Source: Streptomyces griseomycini (GTDB lineage: Bacteria > Actinomycetota > Actinomycetes > Streptomycetales > Streptomycetaceae). From it: DNA of 64,000 nt. The position numbers and the translations under genes are program-made. The notes under the pieces were generated by a model. The model saw only the letters and a program-made list of their open reading frames with translations, was not told the DNA's origin and searched no databases. Each line of letters starts with the position of its first letter. Position 1 is the first letter of the stretch. This document shows positions 1 to 8,800 of this stretch, piece after piece. The DNA lies in assembly GCF_014203535.1 (NCBI RefSeq), contig NZ_JACHJI010000008.1, forward strand, positions 1 through 64,000. The letters run 5' to 3'.

Positions 1-120
1 GTTGACTTTTGGCACGCTGTTGAGTTCTCAAGGAACGGACGCTTCCTTCGTACTCACCCTCTCGGGCTTTCCTCCGGGCGCTTCCCTTCGGTGTTCTCAA
101 CTCTACCAGTGTTTTTCCGT
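1..120 (-). promoter_or_regulatory. rRNA operon leader (16S lies beyond left edge)
   Basis: Read on the minus strand, this stretch matches the leader found just upstream of 16S rRNA genes in Streptomyces as I remember it. It contains the conserved block GAGAACTCAACAGCGTGCC (complement of about 11-29), which includes the boxA-like antitermination element of actinobacterial rrn leaders. It then runs off the window towards a 16S gene. The match is from memory of rrn leaders, not from an alignment. No mature rRNA sequence is inside the window. Confidence 0.85.
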
Positions 121-271
121 CCCCCTGACCACCGTCCTGCAGACATGCAGGAGGAGATCCAAAGTTAGGATCTGAACGAGTTGAGTTGCTGCCGGGGCGG
201 GGGCGCTCACCGCGCCGCTCGGTCCCCCAAGCAGGAGTACGACTCTACACGGGGTCGCGGACCGTACGCAA
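100..271 (-). promoter_or_regulatory. rRNA operon promoter region
   Basis: On the minus strand there is a good vegetative promoter: TTGCGT (complement of 266-271), an 18-nt spacer, then TAGAGT (complement of 242-247). A second TAGAGT (complement of 100-105) sits just before the conserved leader, where the last rrn promoter of streptomycetes usually lies, but its -35 is poor. Streptomycete rrn operons normally have several tandem promoters, so both assignments are plausible. Confidence 0.6.
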
Positions 272-284
272 ATCCATTAGGCTA

Positions 285-300
285 GGTGGTCTAGACCTCT
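285..300. promoter_or_regulatory. DasR-responsive element (dre)
   Basis: The 16-mer GGTGGTCTAGACCTCT contains the perfect 10-bp palindrome GGTCTAGACC at 288-297. It matches the dre consensus bound by DasR, the GntR-family regulator of N-acetylglucosamine uptake and PTS genes. It lies 119 bp upstream of crr and just behind the divergent rrn promoter. DasR control of crr-ptsI is established in S. coelicolor; the site here is inferred by sequence match. Confidence 0.8.
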
Positions 301-418
301 GATCTGGACCTGTCGCCCGGAACCGGTACGTCATATGACATACGCTGCTCAACAGTGCGCCGTCCGGCACGGAACAGTGACGACGCCCCTGTAGATCTCC
401 ACCCCTGGGAGGCTTCCC

Positions 419-868
419 ATGACCACCGTGACGTCCCCGCTTGCAGGACGGGCCATCGGACTGGCGTCCGTGCCCGACCCGGTCTTCTCCGGGGCCATGG
501 TCGGCCCGGGTACAGCGATCGACCCCGTACGGGAGCCCTCCGAGGCCGTCTCCCCCGTGGATGGCGTCATCGTCTCTCTGCACCCGCACGCGTTCGTCGT
601 CGTCGACGAGAGCGGGCACGGTGTGCTCACCCACCTCGGTATCGACACCGTGCAGCTCAACGGTGAAGGTTTCGAGCTGCTCGTCAACAAGGGCGACACC
701 GTCACGCGCGGTCAGGGCATCGTGCGCTGGGACCCGGCTGCCGTCGAGGCCGCCGGGAAGTCCCCGGTGTGCCCGGTCGTGGCTCTCGAGGCCACGGCGG
801 ACGCTCTTTCCGAGCTTCGTGACGACGGCGATGTGAAGGTCGGCGACAGTCTCTTCCTCTGGAAGTGA
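419..868 (+). CDS. crr: PTS EIIA-Glc family phosphocarrier (Crr)
   Basis: This is a 149-residue soluble EIIA domain of the glucose family, the usual length. It accepts phosphate from HPr and passes it to sugar-specific EIIB domains of membrane permeases such as those for N-acetylglucosamine. The phosphorylated histidine is His72 in LTHLGIDTV, and the second active-site histidine is His57 in HPHAF. The ATG has a GGGAGG ribosome site at 407-412, six bases upstream. ptsI follows 77 bp downstream, the usual crr-ptsI operon. Expression is probably repressed by DasR through the site at 285-300. The upstream side faces a divergent rRNA operon. Confidence 0.95.
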   Translation: MTTVTSPLAGRAIGLASVPDPVFSGAMVGPGTAIDPVREPSEAVSPVDGVIVSLHPHAFVVVDESGHGVLTHLGIDTVQLNGEGFELLVNKGDTVTRGQGIVRWDPAAVEAAGKSPVCPVVALEATADALSELRDDGDVKVGDSLFLWK

Positions 869-945
869 CACCGGTGCCGTCCTGGACGGCGAGTAGGACG
901 ACCAACGCGGCAGCGGGAGCCGCCGCACTATCGGAGACGGGTGAG

Positions 946-2616
946 ATGGAGACAATGCTGCGAGGCGTCGGTGTGAGCCACGGTGTGGCGATCGGCGAGG
1001 TTCGACACATGGGGACGGCGGTGCTCGAGCCGCCGGCCAAGCAGATCCCGGCGGAGGAGGCGGAGCGCGAACAGGGGCGCGCCCGCAAGGCCGTGGAAGC
1101 CGTGGCCGCCGATCTGATGGCACGCGGCAATCTGGCGGGCGGCGAGGCCCAGGCGGTGCTCGAGGCTCAGGCCATGATGGCCCAGGACCCCGAGCTGATG
1201 ACGGACGTGGAGCGGCGTATCGCCGTCGGCAGCACCGCTGAACGTGCCGTGTACGACGCGTTCGCCGCGTACCGCGAGCTGCTGGCGGGTGCCGGGGAGT
1301 ATCTGGCGGGCCGTGTGGCCGACCTCGACGACGTGCGGAACCGCATCGTCGCGCGGCTGCTCGGGGTGCCGATGCCGGGTGTGCCGGACAGCGACGAGCC
1401 GTACGTTCTCGTGGCCCGGGATCTCGCTCCTGCGGACACGGCGCTGCTGGACCCGACTCTGGTGCTCGGTTTCGTGACCGAGGAGGGCGGGCCCACCAGC
1501 CACAGCGCGATCCTGGCGCGTGCGCTGGGTGTTCCTGCCGTGGTCGCCCTGCCGGGTGCCGGCGAACTCGTCGAGGGCACCGTGATAGCGGTCGACGGCA
1601 GCACCGGCGAGATCTTCGTGAACCCGAGCGAGGAAAAGAAGTCTCAGCTCGAGGCGGCGGCGGCCGAGCGCAGGGCGGCGCTGGCGGCGTCGACCGGCCC
1701 CGGCGCGACCGCCGACGGCCACAAGGTGCCGTTGCTGGCGAACATAGGCGGCCCGGCGGATGTGGCTGCCGCCGTCGAGGCGGGTGCGGAGGGCGTGGGT
1801 CTCTTCCGTACGGAGTTCCTCTTCCTGGACGACAACGAGAACGCTCCTTCCGAGGAGAAGCAGGTCACGGCGTACCGTCAGGTGCTCGAGGCGTTCCCCG
1901 AGGGCCGTGTGGTGGTGCGTGTGCTGGACGCGGGGGCGGACAAGCCGCTGGACTTCCTCACCCCGGCCGACGAGCCGAACCCGGCGCTGGGCGTGCGTGG
2001 TCTGCGCACGCTGCTCGACCACCCCGAGGTGCTCCGCACCCAGCTGACGGCACTGGCGAAGGCCGCGGAGGGACTGCCCGTCCACCTCGAGGTCATGGCC
2101 CCGATGGTCGCGGACCGGGCCGATGCCCGGGCTTTCGCGGACGCGTGCCGTGCGGCGGGGTTGCGGGCGAAGTTCGGTGCGATGGTCGAGATCCCTTCGG
2201 CCGCGCTGCGGGCGCGCTCGATCCTGCAGGAGGTGGAGTTCCTGTCGCTGGGTACCAACGACCTCGCGCAGTACACCTTCGCCGCCGACCGCCAGGTGGG
2301 CGCGGTCTCCCGGCTGCAGGATCCCTGGCAGCCCGCGCTGCTCGACCTGGTGGCGCTGTCCGCGGAAGCGGCGAAGGCCGAGGGAAAGAGCTGCGGTGTC
2401 TGCGGTGAGGCCGCGTCGGACCCGTTGCTCGCCTGTGTGCTGACCGGTCTGGGAGTCACCTCTCTCTCCATGGGTGCGGCGTCCATTCCTTATGTGCGGG
2501 CGGCGCTGGCGAAGTTCACGCTGGCGCAGTGTGAGCGGGCCGCCGCGGCGGCCCGGGCGGCGGACAGCGCCGAGGAGGCCCGCGACGCCGCGCAGGCGGT
2601 GCTCTCGGGCGAGTAG
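946..2616 (+). CDS. ptsI: PTS enzyme I
   Basis: Phosphoenolpyruvate-protein phosphotransferase, 556 residues. It transfers phosphate from PEP to HPr at the head of the cytoplasmic PTS relay. The N-terminal HPr-binding and phosphohistidine domains carry the active histidine, His186, in GGPTSHSAILARALG. The C-terminal TIM barrel carries GLFRTEFLF, SLGTNDLAQYTFAADR and Cys486 in GVCGEAASDP. The ATG at 946 (METMLRGVGV) was chosen because it gives the family N-terminus and has GGAG at 933-936. An upstream in-frame start at 865 would overlap the end of crr and add 27 unlikely residues. A hairpin terminator follows. Confidence 0.95.
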   Translation: METMLRGVGVSHGVAIGEVRHMGTAVLEPPAKQIPAEEAEREQGRARKAVEAVAADLMARGNLAGGEAQAVLEAQAMMAQDPELMTDVERRIAVGSTAERAVYDAFAAYRELLAGAGEYLAGRVADLDDVRNRIVARLLGVPMPGVPDSDEPYVLVARDLAPADTALLDPTLVLGFVTEEGGPTSHSAILARALGVPAVVALPGAGELVEGTVIAVDGSTGEIFVNPSEEKKSQLEAAAAERRAALAASTGPGATADGHKVPLLANIGGPADVAAAVEAGAEGVGLFRTEFLFLDDNENAPSEEKQVTAYRQVLEAFPEGRVVVRVLDAGADKPLDFLTPADEPNPALGVRGLRTLLDHPEVLRTQLTALAKAAEGLPVHLEVMAPMVADRADARAFADACRAAGLRAKFGAMVEIPSAALRARSILQEVEFLSLGTNDLAQYTFAADRQVGAVSRLQDPWQPALLDLVALSAEAAKAEGKSCGVCGEAASDPLLACVLTGLGVTSLSMGAASIPYVRAALAKFTLAQCERAAAAARAADSAEEARDAAQAVLSGE

Positions 2617-2649
2617 CCGGACAGGGCCGGTAGGTCGCCGGTTCTCCGG

Positions 2650-2680
2650 AGGGGCGCCCACCCGCGGTGGGGCGCCCCTC
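2650..2680. terminator. Hairpin terminator between convergent genes
   Basis: A 10-bp G+C stem (AGGGGCGCCC at 2650-2659 with its complement at 2670-2679) lies 34 bp past the ptsI stop and 16 bp from the end of the convergent next gene. There is no long U-tract, as is common in Streptomyces. It could serve both strands. Confidence 0.7.
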
Positions 2681-2694
2681 TTCGGCTCCGCGGT

Positions 2695-3585
2695 TCAGTG
2701 GGGGTGGGCCGGGCCCGGACCCTCTTCCCCGAGGTCGGGCGGCTCGCAGTAGTCGACGTCGGACTCCGGCGGGATGAGGTCTCCGGTTTCGGCGTCGGTG
2801 CAGTAGGCGTCGAAGACCTCTCCGGCGGTGAGGGGTTCGAGGCCGTAGGCGCGCAGGCGCCAGCCGTGGACACGGTCGCGGGTGCCGGGGGCGCTGATCC
2901 GCATGACCAGTCCGCCGGGGTTCTCGGTGGCGAGACCGACGGCCAGGACGGTGGTGAACTCGAGGGCTTCGGTCTCGTCCAGGTCCATGCGGCCGGCGAT
3001 GTCGTCGGCGTGCAGGACCGCGATGAGGGTCTCGGGCGGTCCGGAGACGCTGCACACGAGGTGCCGGTCCCCGGGCGGAGCCGTGTCGAGGATGCGGGCG
3101 AGGAGATGGGAGGCGCGGGCGAAGGCGGCGCGGCCCAGGTCCTCGCCGCACGAGGCGCAGGGACCGAGGCGGGCGAGCAGCGCGGCCGCGTACTCCCAGG
3201 TCGCTTGGCGAACGGCCTCGTCGACGAGGGCGGGCAGCAGGTCGGCCAGGGGCTGGCCCTCGTAGAGGACCGTGGGTCCGGTGGCCGCGATCTCGGCCGT
3301 GAACCGTGTGCGGCTGGTCCGGTTGTCGGGGTCGATCCCCGTCTTCCTGCAGAACTCGGTGTACTCGTCGGGGTCGAAGAGGGCCAGGGTGGTGTGGCTT
3401 CCCTGCAGTGCGCGTGTCCTGAGGAGGGCCTCCACGTGTTCGAGGTAGGTGGCGTGGTCGTCGAAGGCGAAGCTCCGGTAGCGCCGCATGGCCCGGAAGT
3501 CGTGCTCGTCGGTCAGCAGGCCGATGGTGCCTGCGATTTCGCGGCGCAGTACGCGTCGCAGGGTTCGGTGGTCGGTGTGCCCCAT
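2695..3585 (-). CDS. Conserved hypothetical protein
   Basis: A 296-residue soluble acidic protein with no signal peptide or membrane segment. The only motif I see is one CxxC pair in GPCASCGEDLG near the middle. I do not recognise a family with a known function. The start MGHTDHRTLRRVL at 3585 was chosen because GGAGGGGG precedes it at good spacing; an upstream in-frame start at 3618 has no such site. The gene converges on ptsI and lies downstream of the acetoacetyl-CoA synthetase gene on the same strand with an 83-bp gap, so it may be co-transcribed with it. Confidence 0.8.
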   Translation of the reverse strand: MGHTDHRTLRRVLRREIAGTIGLLTDEHDFRAMRRYRSFAFDDHATYLEHVEALLRTRALQGSHTTLALFDPDEYTEFCRKTGIDPDNRTSRTRFTAEIAATGPTVLYEGQPLADLLPALVDEAVRQATWEYAAALLARLGPCASCGEDLGRAAFARASHLLARILDTAPPGDRHLVCSVSGPPETLIAVLHADDIAGRMDLDETEALEFTTVLAVGLATENPGGLVMRISAPGTRDRVHGWRLRAYGLEPLTAGEVFDAYCTDAETGDLIPPESDVDYCEPPDLGEEGPGPAHPH

Positions 3586-3668
3586 GTGTCCCCCTCCGCA
3601 CGGTCGATCAATGCTCACTCACAGTAACCGGCGGCACTGACAACGGCGTGCGGAGAGGGCTGTGACGG

Positions 3669-5636
3669 TCAGGCGCGCTTGCGGGCCAGGTCCTCGTAGA
3701 AGGTGAGCAGGTCGAGGTCGTCGATGGATCCCGGGTTGACCGCCTTCTCCAGGGGGGTGCCCTGGAGGAGCCTCTTGACCGGTACCTCGATGCGCTTTCC
3801 GGTGAGGGTGTGGGGGATGCCGGGCGCCTCGATGATCTCGTCGGGGACGTGGCGGGGCGACAGTTGCTCGCGGATGGTCTGCTTGATGCGGGCCAGCAGG
3901 TCGTCGTCGAGGACGGCTCCCGGTGCCAGGTGCACGAACAGGGGCATCCAGTAGCCGCCGTCGGGCTGTTCGATGCCGATGACGAGGGACTCCTTGATCT
4001 CCGGGAGTCGTTCGACGGCCTCGTAGATGTCGGCCGACCCCATGCGGACCCCCTGGCGGTTGAGCGTGGAGTCGGAGCGGCCGTGGATGACGACGGAGCC
4101 GCGGGAGGTGATCGTGATCCAGTCGCCGTGCCGCCATACGCCGGGATAGGTGTCGAAGTAGCTGTCGTGGTAGCGGCTGCCGTCGGGGTCGTTCCAGAAG
4201 TGGATGGGCATGGACGGCATGGGGTTGGTGACGACGAGTTCGCCGACCTCGTCGATGAGGGGGTTGCCGTTCGGGTCCCAGGACTGCAGGTCGGTGCCCA
4301 GGCCGGGTGCCTGCAGCTCGCCCACGTGGACGGGGAGGGTCGGTACGGCTCCGGCGAAGCAGGAGCACACGTCCGTGCCGCCGCTGACGGAGGCGATCCA
4401 CAGGTCGTCGCGGACCTCGTCGTGCAGCCAGCGGAAGCCGTCGGGGGGCAGGGGGGATCCGGTGGTGGCGACGCACTGCACCGCCGAGAGGTCGAAGTCG
4501 CGCGCGGGGTGCACGCCGGCCTTGCGGCAGGCCATGACGTAGGCGGCGGAGGTGCCGTAGAGGGTGGCGCCGGTCCGTTCGGCGATCCGCCACTGGGCGC
4601 CCGTGTCCGGGTAGCCGGGGCTGCCGTCGTACAGGACGATCGTCGTTCCGGTCAGCAGGCCGGAGACGAGGAAGTTCCACATCATCCAGCCGGTCGAGGT
4701 GTACCAGAAGAAGCGGTCCTCCGGGCCCAGGTCGCAGTGCAGGCCGAGCTGCTTGAGGTGCTCGACGAGGATGCCGCCCTGGGACTGGACGATCGCCTTG
4801 GGCAGTCCGGTGGTACCGGAGGAGTAGAGCACCCACAGCGGGTGGTCGAAGGGCACCTGCTCGAAGACCGGTTCCGTGTCCGCGGAGGTGAGGGCCGCCC
4901 AGTCCAGTGCGCCCTCGGGGGCGTCGGTGCCGAGCAGGGGGACGTGCACGACGGCGCGCAGGGTGGGCAGTTCGCGGCGCAGTTCGGCGACGACGTCGCG
5001 GCGGTCGTGCTCCTTGCCGCCGTAGCGGTAACCGTCGACGGTGAACAGGACGACCGGTTCGACCTGCTGGAAGCGGTCGAGGACGCTGCGGGCGCCGAAA
5101 TCGGGCGCGCAGGAGGTCCACACGCCGCCCACGGCCGCGGTGGCGAGGAGGGCGACGACGGCCTGCGGGATGTTCGGGAGGTAGCCGCTGACTCGGTCTC
5201 CGGGACGCACTCCCAGAGAGCGCAGCTCGGCCGCGAGGGAGCCGACCTGGCGGCGCAGCTCGGTCCAGGTGACGGGGCGCGGGTCATGGATCTCGTCGAC
5301 GTGCAGGAGGGCCGGTTCGTCCGCGCGGGACGCGGCCGCGCGCAGCGCGTGCTCGGCGTAGTTCAGGGTCGCGCCGGGGAACCACTGGGCGCCCGGCATC
5401 GAGCGGTCGCCCAGCACGCGCGCGCAGGGGGTCGAGAAACGGACGTCGAACCACTCCGTGACCGCTTTCCAGAAGGTGTCCAGCTCGTCCACGGACCAGC
5501 GGTGCAGCGCCGCGTAGCCCCCTTCGGCGGGGGCGCCGTGGTGCTCGGCGGCCCACGCCTGGAACTGGGTGATCCGTGCCTGGGCGATACGTTCCGGATC
5601 CGGCTGCCAGAGCGGCTGGGGGTTCACGGTCGACAT
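3669..5636 (-). CDS. Acetoacetyl-CoA synthetase (acetoacetate-CoA ligase)
   Basis: A 655-residue ANL-superfamily adenylating enzyme, the usual length for acetoacetyl-CoA synthetase. It activates acetoacetate to acetoacetyl-CoA with ATP and CoA. The N-terminal ACAS-type domain is followed by the AMP-binding motif LYSSGTTGLPKAIV. The C-terminal domain has GVRMGSADIYEAVERL and the conserved lysine in TLTGKRIEVPVK, a residue whose acetylation controls this family in streptomycetes. The start MSTVNPQPLWQPD at 5636 fits the family, with GGGAG upstream; a much longer in-frame extension has no support. It is transcribed away from the GH31 gene. Confidence 0.9.
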   Translation of the reverse strand: MSTVNPQPLWQPDPERIAQARITQFQAWAAEHHGAPAEGGYAALHRWSVDELDTFWKAVTEWFDVRFSTPCARVLGDRSMPGAQWFPGATLNYAEHALRAAASRADEPALLHVDEIHDPRPVTWTELRRQVGSLAAELRSLGVRPGDRVSGYLPNIPQAVVALLATAAVGGVWTSCAPDFGARSVLDRFQQVEPVVLFTVDGYRYGGKEHDRRDVVAELRRELPTLRAVVHVPLLGTDAPEGALDWAALTSADTEPVFEQVPFDHPLWVLYSSGTTGLPKAIVQSQGGILVEHLKQLGLHCDLGPEDRFFWYTSTGWMMWNFLVSGLLTGTTIVLYDGSPGYPDTGAQWRIAERTGATLYGTSAAYVMACRKAGVHPARDFDLSAVQCVATTGSPLPPDGFRWLHDEVRDDLWIASVSGGTDVCSCFAGAVPTLPVHVGELQAPGLGTDLQSWDPNGNPLIDEVGELVVTNPMPSMPIHFWNDPDGSRYHDSYFDTYPGVWRHGDWITITSRGSVVIHGRSDSTLNRQGVRMGSADIYEAVERLPEIKESLVIGIEQPDGGYWMPLFVHLAPGAVLDDDLLARIKQTIREQLSPRHVPDEIIEAPGIPHTLTGKRIEVPVKRLLQGTPLEKAVNPGSIDDLDLLTFYEDLARKRA

Positions 5637-5848
5637 GGGGCGGCTCCCGGACTGTGCGCGTCGTGTGCGTCTCCGCGCACGTGCTGGGGTGTGCGCGTGA
5701 CGCGGCTGACAGGGACGATGCCATGTGATCGACTCCTGCACCAGGGTGTCCCCCACATAGTCCCTGTCGTGAAGATGTGGTCCGATCACGGATGAACGGC
5801 AGTTGAACGACACGCACGGGGGGTGCGGTCGGTGGCAGGGTGAGCAGC

Positions 5849-8227
5849 ATGGACGGTCGTGACCTGGTGCGTTCGGTGAAGTCGGTCGGTTCGATGGGGA
5901 CGGCTCAGGGGTTGCGTACCGTACGGGCAGCGTGGCGCAGGCGGCGGGCCGACGCCACCGGGCTGCCGCCACGGGGGCCGGAGCGGGCACGGGTGCCCGG
6001 GACCGTGCGGGAGGTGGAGCCGGGACCCGGTGGCGGCACCGTCCGGTTCGGCCGCTCGGAGCTGCGGATCTTCGTCACGGTGAACGGGGCCGTCTTCTGG
6101 GGCTGGGACGGGACGGCTCCCGAGCCGTCCTACGCGCTGGCCGGCCGCTGTCCCGACCCGGATCCGCGGGCGGCGCTGGAGCCGGACAAGGACGGCGGCT
6201 GGCGGGTGGTGGCCGAGCGGGTGACCGTCGTCGTCTCACGGCACGGCGCGGTGGAGGTGCTCACCCCCGGGGGTGTGACGCTGCGGCGTGACCTGCCGCC
6301 GCGGTGGTGGGAGCCGGTGGGCGGTGGCACGGCGCGCTGGATGCAGCGGTCGGAGGTGTCTGCGGACGCCCGCTTCTTCGGGCTCGGGGGGCGTGCGGCG
6401 GGTCCCCGGCTGCGGGACGGCACGTACCGGCTGTGGAACACCGCCCCCGGTCGGCCCTTCGGGCCCGGCGACGATCCGCTGGGCATCACGATGCCGGTGC
6501 AGTTGGTGGTGGCCGACGCGGGCACGCATCTGGTCTTCCACGACAACTCGTGGGACGGCACCGTGACACTGCGGGAGGGGGAGGAGGGCGCCGGTTCCGG
6601 GCACGACCGGGCCGGGACGAGTGAGCTGCGGATGGACGGCGGCCCGCTGCGCTGCTGGGCGATGGTCGGTACTCCCGCGCGCGTGCTGCTCACCTGGGCG
6701 TCCCTCACCGGTGCGCCCGCGCTTCCGCCCGCGTGGGCGCTCGGCCACCACCTCGTGCGAGGGGGGTCCGGCGGCGAGGAGGAGGTGCGGAGGACCGTCA
6801 CGGGTTACCAGGAGCACGGGCTGCCGGTCGACGCCGTGCACCTCGGCATCGACCGCTTCGACGGCCATCAGGTGTTCACCGTCGACCACGAGCGGTTTCC
6901 CGAGCCGACGGTCCTCGCCGACGAGCTGCGGCGCGACGGGATCCGGCTGGTGTCGGCCGTCGGTCCGGCGGTCGGGGCCGTGCCCGGCAGCACCGTGTAC
7001 GACGAGGGGACGGCGCGGGACGCGTTCGTGCGGGACTCCTCCGGGGAGGTCGTGCGGGGAGTCGCGCGGCTCGGTGACGCGGTCTTTCCGGATTTCACGC
7101 ACGCGCGCGTGCGTGAGTGGTGGGGCGGGCTGTACGCGGAGAGCCTGGCGCAGGGGTTCGCCGGTTTCTGGCACGACTCGAACGAGCCGACGTCGCTCGC
7201 GGCCTTCGGGGAGGCGACGCTCCCGCGCTCGGCCCGTCACGCTCTGGACGGACGGGCCGGTGACCATCGCGAGGCGCACAACGTGTACGCGCTGTGCATG
7301 GCCCGGGCCGCGTTCGAGGGAGTGCGGGACCTGGCACCCGGCGAGCGGCCGTTCGTGTTCTCGCGCTCCGGGTGGGCCGGTATGCAGCGTTACGGCGGGA
7401 CGTGGCCGGGTGACGTGGCGGCGGGGTGGACCGGGTTGCGTGTGTGGCTGGCGCTGGTCCTGGGGCTGGGACTGTGCGGTGTTCCCTGCTCGGGGCCGGA
7501 CGTCGGCGGCTTCGGCGGGGAGTCGTCGCCCGAGCTGTATCTGCGCCGGCTCCAACTGGGCGCCTACTTGCCGCTGCTTCGCACGCGCACCGGTCTGCGT
7601 ACGGGGCCCGGGGAGCCGTGCGAGTTCGGCGCCGAGGTCCTGGAGCACGCGCGCGCTGCGCTCGTCGAACGCCGGCGGCTGCTGCCGTACTTCATGACGC
7701 TGGCGCACCTGGCCCGGCGCACCGGAGCACCCTACGTGCGGCCGCTGTGGTGGTCGGCTCCCGAGGAGCGCGCACTGCGCGACTGCGAGGACGCCTTCCT
7801 GCTGGGTGACTGCCTGCTGGTGGCGCCGGTACTCGATCCGGGCACGGACCGGCGGGCCGTCCGTCTGCCTGGGGGACGCTGGTACGACACGGCGACGGAA
7901 CGGGCGTACGAGGGGCCGGCCCAGGTGCTGGTCGAGGCGCCCCTGGAGCGGATTCCGGTGTTCGCGCGCGCGGGTGCGGTTCTTCCCGTGCGGGGAGAGG
8001 ACGGCGGGCCGGAGCTGGAGGTGTGGGCACCCGCACGGGGCCGGACCGGGGGCGGGCTGGTCGTACCGGACGCCGGCGACGGGTGGGAGGAGCCGGAGAT
8101 CGAGCGTTACACCGTCCGCTGGGCGGGTCCGCGGCTCGTCGTCGAGCGGGAGGGTGAGGACGGCGCCGGCGCGCCGGCCCGTCCGGTGCGTGTCCGCGGG
8201 GCCGGGCCGGGCCGGGGTCAGATGTAG
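5849..8227 (+). CDS. GH31 family alpha-glycosidase
   Basis: A 792-residue glycoside hydrolase family 31 protein without a signal peptide, so probably cytoplasmic. An N-terminal mutarotase-like beta-sandwich (about 50-270) precedes the TIM barrel and C-terminal beta domains. The nucleophile is Asp443 in GFWHDSNEPT, equivalent to the family WxDMNE. The acid/base is likely Asp522 in GGTWPGDV. Retaining alpha-glucosidase or alpha-xylosidase activity is expected; the substrate cannot be told from sequence. The ATG at 5849 is taken because AGGG lies eight bases upstream; a GTG at 5840 is possible. The 3' end overlaps the convergent NUDIX gene by 10 bp. Confidence 0.88.
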   Translation: MDGRDLVRSVKSVGSMGTAQGLRTVRAAWRRRRADATGLPPRGPERARVPGTVREVEPGPGGGTVRFGRSELRIFVTVNGAVFWGWDGTAPEPSYALAGRCPDPDPRAALEPDKDGGWRVVAERVTVVVSRHGAVEVLTPGGVTLRRDLPPRWWEPVGGGTARWMQRSEVSADARFFGLGGRAAGPRLRDGTYRLWNTAPGRPFGPGDDPLGITMPVQLVVADAGTHLVFHDNSWDGTVTLREGEEGAGSGHDRAGTSELRMDGGPLRCWAMVGTPARVLLTWASLTGAPALPPAWALGHHLVRGGSGGEEEVRRTVTGYQEHGLPVDAVHLGIDRFDGHQVFTVDHERFPEPTVLADELRRDGIRLVSAVGPAVGAVPGSTVYDEGTARDAFVRDSSGEVVRGVARLGDAVFPDFTHARVREWWGGLYAESLAQGFAGFWHDSNEPTSLAAFGEATLPRSARHALDGRAGDHREAHNVYALCMARAAFEGVRDLAPGERPFVFSRSGWAGMQRYGGTWPGDVAAGWTGLRVWLALVLGLGLCGVPCSGPDVGGFGGESSPELYLRRLQLGAYLPLLRTRTGLRTGPGEPCEFGAEVLEHARAALVERRRLLPYFMTLAHLARRTGAPYVRPLWWSAPEERALRDCEDAFLLGDCLLVAPVLDPGTDRRAVRLPGGRWYDTATERAYEGPAQVLVEAPLERIPVFARAGAVLPVRGEDGGPELEVWAPARGRTGGGLVVPDAGDGWEEPEIERYTVRWAGPRLVVEREGEDGAGAPARPVRVRGAGPGRGQM

Positions 8228-8754
8228 CGGCCCTCGAACCAGGCCCGCACGGCCAGGGTGTGCAGGGGGAAGGCGAGTTCCTCCGGGCGGCGCAGGAGGT
8301 GCCAGCCCTCCGTCTCGTCGGTGGCGGCGGAGGACGGCAGGCCCTCGGCGGGACGTTCCGGGAGGAGCCCGAACAGCAGCAGGTGCCCGTCGGGCGAGCT
8401 CATCGCGTCGGCGAGCCGCACGTCGTGGCTCGCCGCGTCGATGCCGGTCTCCTCCCTGAGCTCGCGGACGACTGCCCGGCGCCAGTCCTCACGGTCGTCG
8501 ATGTAACCGCCGGGCAGAGCCGTGCCCCCGCGCGCCGGAGGGACGGCTCGGGTGATGACGACCAGGGCGGTGCCGTTCGTGTCGTACACGGGCTGGAGGG
8601 CCACCGCGACCGGCAGCGGGTTGCGGTAGGCCACGGTGCCGCAGGCCGGGCAGGTGCGGGGCCAGCCGGAAACGCCCTCTCCGAAGGGTGTGCCGCAGCT
8701 CGAACAGTGGGAGCCCGGCACGGAGCCGGGGACAGCGGTCTGGTTATCGGACAC
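8218..8754 (-). CDS. NUDIX hydrolase with N-terminal zinc ribbon
   Basis: 178 residues. An N-terminal zinc ribbon (CSSCG and CPACG, two CxxC pairs near 18-41) is followed by a NUDIX domain. The Nudix box is recognisable in GGYIDDRED followed by VVRELREETGI, with the metal-binding REXXEE residues intact. This architecture is common in NADH-pyrophosphatase-like and ADP-ribose-pyrophosphatase-like proteins; the substrate is not predictable. The start is GTG at 8754 with no clear ribosome site, so a leaderless message is possible. Confidence 0.88.
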   Translation of the reverse strand: MSDNQTAVPGSVPGSHCSSCGTPFGEGVSGWPRTCPACGTVAYRNPLPVAVALQPVYDTNGTALVVITRAVPPARGGTALPGGYIDDREDWRRAVVRELREETGIDAASHDVRLADAMSSPDGHLLLFGLLPERPAEGLPSSAATDETEGWHLLRRPEELAFPLHTLAVRAWFEGRYI

Positions 8755-8800
8755 GCGCGGACTGTATCCGATCGCGGAGAGGGCGTCCCGGGGAGGTCGC

